8,769 bases of DNA from Chloroflexota bacterium (GTDB lineage: Bacteria > Chloroflexota > Dehalococcoidia > Lucifugimonadales > JADFKI01), in contig VXRI01000318.1 of NCBI GenBank assembly GCA_009838595.1, positions 1-8,769 of the forward strand. The letters run 5' to 3'. This document shows positions 5,943 through 8,769 of the stretch, piece after piece. The notes beneath the pieces were generated by a model that ran no database searches, was not told the DNA's origin, and worked only from the letters and a program-made list of their open reading frames with translations. Numbering within the stretch: the first letter of the stretch is position 1; each line of letters begins with the position of its first letter. The translations under genes and the position numbers were made by a program.

Positions 5943-7352
5943 CTAGTAGATACCCGTATCATCGGTGATGGCTTCGAGGCGGCGCTTGACCGCATTCGTG
6001 AACGCGGACGCTTCCGCGCCGTCCATTATGCGGTGGTCAAATGTCAGGCAGACGTTCATCATCGCTCGGATGGCTATCGCGTCTTCAATGACGACCGCCC
6101 GCTTGACGACCGCCTCAGTGGTGAGAATCGCCGCCTGCGGGTGGTTGCCCTGCGGATAATTGATAATCGGTTGCGATGCGACTGAACCCAGCGCGCCGGT
6201 GTTGTTCAGCGTGAACGTGCCGGACTGCATATCTTCGATGGTCAACCCGCCCTGCCGCGCGCGCGCCGTCAGTTCGGACGCACGCACAGCGATGCCAGCG
6301 ACGCTGAGCGTATCCGCGTCTCGTAGCACTGGTACGACTAGCCCGTCCGGCGCAGCGACCGCGATGCCGATGTTGATGCGCCGCTTCAGGATTATCGCGT
6401 CATCACCCCACGATGAGTTCAGCAGCGGGTTTTCGCGCAAGGATTCCGCGACAGCCTTGATTACAAAGTGCAAATATGTGAGGTTGATGCCTTCGCGCCG
6501 CATGAATTCATCCTTCAGGGCATCTCGGCGGCGAGCCAATCCACTCACATCGACTTCCGTGATAGACCACGCAGAAGGAATTTCAGACACGCTGCGCTTC
6601 ATGTTTGCGGCAATCACGCGGCGTACGGGTGACAGTGGCAGGCGCTCTTCGTCCGCGCTTTCCTGCGGCGATGTTGCCGGAACGGACGCCGCAGGCATAT
6701 CAGAAATTGGCGTCGCCGGGGATGGCATGGCTGGCGCTTGGACTGCGGCATCAGCCTGCGATTCGATAAACGCCAGCACATCCTTGCGGGTTACACGACC
6801 GTTGATGCCCGTGCCTTCGACTTGTTGCAAGTCAATGCGGTGTTCGTCAGCAAGCCGCTGCACCGCAGGCGAGTATCTGCGACGGCGACGACTGCCCGCG
6901 CCCTTAGATTGCGGCGCGGGCGCATCGTCGGGCGCGGGGACGACGACATTGCCGGCCCCGGTGGGACCTACGGGCGCGACATCCTTCAACAGCACACCGA
7001 TGCGGCTTACCGAGTGTTGTGCATCGGGTACGATGGGCGTAGTATCGGACGGCGCAACAGGTTGGTTGGTGTATGAAGAGTCGTTGGGCGCGACGGAATC
7101 AGAATCAGTATTCGACGCGTCTGCGGTCTGTATGGACGCGATGGGCGCGCCCATGGGCAGGGTCTCACCTTCCATAGCGAGGATTTCCGTGATGACGCCA
7201 GTGACTGGCGACGGCACTTCCATGCTGACCTTGTCCGTGAGAACTTCGACGAGCGGGTCATATCTCTCCACGCTGTCGCCGACCTGCTTCAGCCACTGTA
7301 CGATGGTGCCCTCGGTTACGGATTCTCCGACCTGCGGCAGTTCGATTATCAT
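5943..7352 (-). CDS. 2-oxoacid dehydrogenase complex E2, dihydrolipoyllysine acyltransferase
   Basis: Core subunit of a 2-oxoacid dehydrogenase complex: it accepts the acyl group from E1 on a lipoyl arm and passes it to CoA. Of 469 residues, 1-77 form a single lipoyl domain with the modifiable lysine in LTDKVSME (Lys41). A flexible linker follows. The peripheral subunit-binding domain (about 159-196, YSPAVQRLADEH to VTRKDVLAFIE) docks E1 or E3. A second Ala/Pro linker leads to the acyltransferase domain from about 240, with GTFTLNNTGALGS (378-390) and the catalytic DHRIMDG, His440 and Asp444. ATG at 7352 has AGGTG 6 nt upstream and gives the usual MIIELPQVGES start. A GTG at 7361 would add three residues. 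It lies between E1 beta and lipB. Branched-chain substrate is inferred mainly from E1 beta; pyruvate or acetoin complexes remain possible. Confidence 0.95.
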   Translation of the reverse strand: MIIELPQVGESVTEGTIVQWLKQVGDSVERYDPLVEVLTDKVSMEVPSPVTGVITEILAMEGETLPMGAPIASIQTADASNTDSDSVAPNDSSYTNQPVAPSDTTPIVPDAQHSVSRIGVLLKDVAPVGPTGAGNVVVPAPDDAPAPQSKGAGSRRRRRYSPAVQRLADEHRIDLQQVEGTGINGRVTRKDVLAFIESQADAAVQAPAMPSPATPISDMPAASVPATSPQESADEERLPLSPVRRVIAANMKRSVSEIPSAWSITEVDVSGLARRRDALKDEFMRREGINLTYLHFVIKAVAESLRENPLLNSSWGDDAIILKRRINIGIAVAAPDGLVVPVLRDADTLSVAGIAVRASELTARARQGGLTIEDMQSGTFTLNNTGALGSVASQPIINYPQGNHPQAAILTTEAVVKRAVVIEDAIAIRAMMNVCLTFDHRIMDGAEASAFTNAVKRRLEAITDDTGIY

Positions 7353-7368
7353 TCGTTGCACCTGTGCA

Positions 7369-7466
7369 AGTCCGTCAGTTCATCAGTCTGTCAGTAGCTA
7401 TCTTCTTTAGCTAAGCCGCTACACATCAAACGCTGACTGACCAACTAATAGACTGACTAACTATTC
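7369..7466 (-). repeat. GACT-rich short repeats with 16-nt period between E1 beta and E2
   Basis: On the plus strand GACTGACCAACTA (7435-7447) recurs as GACTGACTAACTA (7451-7463), one change in 13, offset 16 nt. AGTCCGTCAG (7369-7378) recurs as AGTCTGTCAG (7385-7394), one change in ten, also offset 16 nt. The two pairs are roughly inverted relative to each other (GACTGAC against GTCAGTC), so the transcript could fold across the gap. A related GACTAACTGACT lies far away at 1110-1121. I do not recognise the element. Confidence 0.55.
7395..7413 (-). other. TAGCTA hairpin in the E1 beta-E2 gap
   Basis: TAGCTA occurs at 7395-7400 and 7408-7413. Each copy is self-complementary, so they form a perfect six-pair stem with a 7-nt loop (AAGAAGA on the minus strand). 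It lies midway between the two GACT-rich repeat pairs. It is A/T-rich and has no T tract after it, so a terminator is unlikely; an RNA processing or spacer structure is possible. Confidence 0.35.
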
Positions 7467-8449
7467 TAATACGCCGCCAGACTGCGTATCGCGTCTGCGA
7501 TTTTGTCGGAGTTCAGCATGTACAGCGCTTCGAGTGGCGGGCTGAACGGCATCGCTGGCACTTCGGGACCCGCAAGCCGGCGCACCGGCGCGTCGAGATA
7601 CTCGAAGGCGTCCTCCGCTATTATGGCTGCGACTTCGCCGCCGATTCCACCGACCTTGTTGTCCTCGTGTACGACCAACGCCTTGCCCGTCTTCATCGCA
7701 GACTCGAGCACCGCCTCCGTATCAAGCGGACGCAGGGTGCGCAAGTCAACTATCTCGGCATTGATGCCCTCGCCTTCGAGCGTCTGCGCTGCCTCGAGGC
7801 AGTGATGCACCATCAAGCCGTATGTGAAGACCGACACATCATCGCCTGCGCGCTTCACATCCGCCTTGCCAATTGGCAGTGTGTACTCGCTGTCCGGCAC
7901 TTCACCGCGCACCAGCCGGTAAGTGCGCTTGTGCTCGAGGAAAATCACAGGGTCGTCGTCACGGATGGCGCTCTTTAGCAAGCCTTTGGCGTCGTATGGA
8001 GTGGCGGGCGTTACCACCTTCAAGCCGGGCGCGTGGCAGAAGTACGCCTCCGCGGACTGTGAATGATACAGCGCACCGCGAACGCCGCCGCCTTCCGGCG
8101 CTCGCAATACCAACGGCACGCTTAGCTTACCGTTGCTGCCGTATCGCGCGCGCGCCGCTTCGCCGACAATTTGATTGAACACGGGCCAGATGAAGTCCGC
8201 GAACTGTATCTCGGCGATGGGACGCATGCCGTGCATTGCCGCGCCAAGAGCCATGCCAGCGATGGACGATTCGGCGATGGGCGTGTCTATCACGCGCTCC
8301 GTGCCGAACTGGTCAACGAAGCCATCTGTCGCAAGAAACACGCCGCCTCGCACGCCCACATCTTCGCCAAGCACGAAGACGCGTTCGTCGCGCAGCATCT
8401 CTTCTCGCATCGCCTCGCGCACCGCTTCCAGCACATTCATCTCTGCCAA
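7466..8449 (-). CDS. 2-oxoacid dehydrogenase E1 component, beta subunit (branched-chain-like)
   Basis: The beta subunit of heterotetrameric E1, which decarboxylates a 2-oxoacid on thiamine diphosphate and hands the acyl group to lipoyl-E2. The 327 residues match the family's usual length. VLGEDVGVRGGVF (26-38), DTPIAE with the cofactor-activating Glu60, and EIQFADFI (80-87) are visible. ALYHSQSAEAYFCHAPGLKVVTPATPYDAKGLL (126-158) follows, and a transketolase C-terminal domain runs from about 200 (VDLRTLRPLDTEAV, HEDNKVGGIGGEV). The EIQFADFI and YHSQS-EA-F wording is closer to branched-chain E1 beta than to pyruvate E1 beta; this is by eye only. The start is TTG at 8449, supported by AAAGGA 7 nt upstream; ATG at 8440 would drop three residues. 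E1 alpha lies 188 nt upstream and E2 downstream on the same strand. Confidence 0.95.
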   Translation of the reverse strand: MAEMNVLEAVREAMREEMLRDERVFVLGEDVGVRGGVFLATDGFVDQFGTERVIDTPIAESSIAGMALGAAMHGMRPIAEIQFADFIWPVFNQIVGEAARARYGSNGKLSVPLVLRAPEGGGVRGALYHSQSAEAYFCHAPGLKVVTPATPYDAKGLLKSAIRDDDPVIFLEHKRTYRLVRGEVPDSEYTLPIGKADVKRAGDDVSVFTYGLMVHHCLEAAQTLEGEGINAEIVDLRTLRPLDTEAVLESAMKTGKALVVHEDNKVGGIGGEVAAIIAEDAFEYLDAPVRRLAGPEVPAMPFSPPLEALYMLNSDKIADAIRSLAAY

Positions 8450-8456
8450 TTTCGTG

Positions 8457-8462
8457 TCCTTT
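8457..8462 (-). promoter_or_regulatory. Shine-Dalgarno site favouring TTG start of E1 beta
   Basis: On the minus strand AAAGGA occupies 8462-8457, leaving 7 nt before TTG at 8449-8447. The in-frame ATG at 8440 would be 16 nt away, beyond the usual range. A weak GCAGAG directly before that ATG is the only competing site. Confidence 0.6.
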
Positions 8463-8554
8463 ATCCTTGCGCCGCCTTCTAGTCCGATGCGAATGTCGTT
8501 ACTCGTCCCTTACGATTGTCACGATTGCCGTTGATACGCTAAATCCCTGCTAAC

Positions 8555-8588
8555 TTTTCACCCCGTTGCACTGCGTTCAGAATGACAG
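8555..8588 (-). repeat. Dispersed-type intergenic repeat (CTGTCATTCTGA family) between E1 alpha and E1 beta
   Basis: On the minus strand the segment opens with CTGTCATTCTGA, continues ACGCAGTGCAACGG and ends GGTGAAAA. From memory this resembles short intergenic repeats with a GTCATTCTGA..GCA..GAAGAATC pattern that recur in many bacterial genomes, including Chloroflexota; their function is unknown to me. Only one copy is in this window, so repetitiveness cannot be shown here. It lies within a 188-nt gap that splits E1 alpha from E1 beta, genes usually only a few bases apart. The rest of the gap shows only the E1 beta ribosome site. Confidence 0.5.
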
Positions 8589-8637
8589 AGCGGTAGATTG
8601 TGTGTTGTACATATCGACCGGATTAGCAAGCTCCCAC

Positions 8638-8769
8638 TCAACACGCATACACATGCTCAAAGAAGTCGTCCGTATCAGGATAGCCGGCAGCCTCTACTTC
8701 GTCGGTGACGGCGTTGATTTGGGCGCGCGCTTCGGATTGTAGGCGCTCGTCGGTTGCACTGTCCAAGAC
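8638..8769 (-). CDS. 2-oxoacid dehydrogenase E1 component, alpha subunit (C-terminal fragment, cut by window edge)
   Basis: An open frame enters from the window's right edge on the minus strand and ends in TGA at 8638-8640. It gives 43 residues, starting VLDSATDERLQSEARAQINA and ending in GYPDTDDFFEHVYAC. The pattern of a charged helix followed by a P-D-x-x-x-x-F-x-x-V-Y-A tail is the usual C-terminus of thiamine-dependent E1 alpha subunits of roughly 320-370 residues. The position directly upstream of E1 beta is where E1 alpha belongs. The identification rests on this short tail plus context; the rest of the gene is outside the window. The break is a window edge, not a truncation in the organism. 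Confidence 0.82.
   Translation of the reverse strand, partial: VLDSATDERLQSEARAQINAVTDEVEAAGYPDTDDFFEHVYAC

Noticed and set aside
6160..7410. 416-codon plus-strand open frame opposite E2
   Set aside because: It is the antisense shadow of the E2 gene, which has intact lipoyl, binding and catalytic motifs. The opposite frame shows only Ser/Thr/Ala/Arg-rich composition.
1..8769. Any CRISPR array, transposase, toxin-antitoxin, phage or secondary-metabolite system
   Set aside because: Both strands were read for repeats and coding signatures. All substantial genes belong to well-known families, and no array, terminal inverted repeats or defence-type proteins are visible.

Overview
The window is GC-rich bacterial DNA, densely coded, with two blocks of genes that converge near position 5,150-5,200. 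It is probably from an environmental, uncultured lineage. A lipoprotein with a long Ala/Pro tether, oligopeptide-type importer genes, an SDR ending in SFSLMRRD, TTG starts with good ribosome sites, and an intergenic repeat of the CATTCTGA type together suggest Chloroflexota (SAR202/Dehalococcoidia-like). That placement is inference from style, not proof.

Plus-strand block (228-5,140). A classical short-chain dehydrogenase/reductase comes first. After a gap with a plausible sigma70-type promoter and a leader hairpin comes a lipoprotein substrate-binding protein of the peptide/opine/nickel ABC importer family. A strong hairpin terminator follows it, then a leader carrying two inverted repeats, and then two permeases of the DppB/DppC type joined by a 1-nt overlap. 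No ATPase gene follows, so the importer is incomplete here.

Minus-strand block (8,769 down to 5,208). In transcription order: the last 43 codons of a 2-oxoacid dehydrogenase E1 alpha subunit (cut by the window edge), the E1 beta subunit (closest by eye to the branched-chain type), the E2 dihydrolipoyl acyltransferase, and lipB (octanoyltransferase). E1 decarboxylates the 2-oxoacid on thiamine diphosphate and E2 moves the acyl group on its lipoyl arm to CoA. LipB supplies the octanoyl precursor of that arm, so the operon pairs an enzyme complex with the first step of its own cofactor attachment. Neither lipA nor an E3 gene is in the window.

The intergenic stretches hold most of the unexplained structure: 16-nt-period GACT-rich repeats and a hairpin between E1 beta and E2, a dispersed-type repeat between E1 alpha and E1 beta, and palindromes before the permease pair. 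I see no mobile element, CRISPR array, tRNA or rRNA, and no convincing new biological system. The genes are familiar families, and the interest lies in their arrangement and regulatory DNA.
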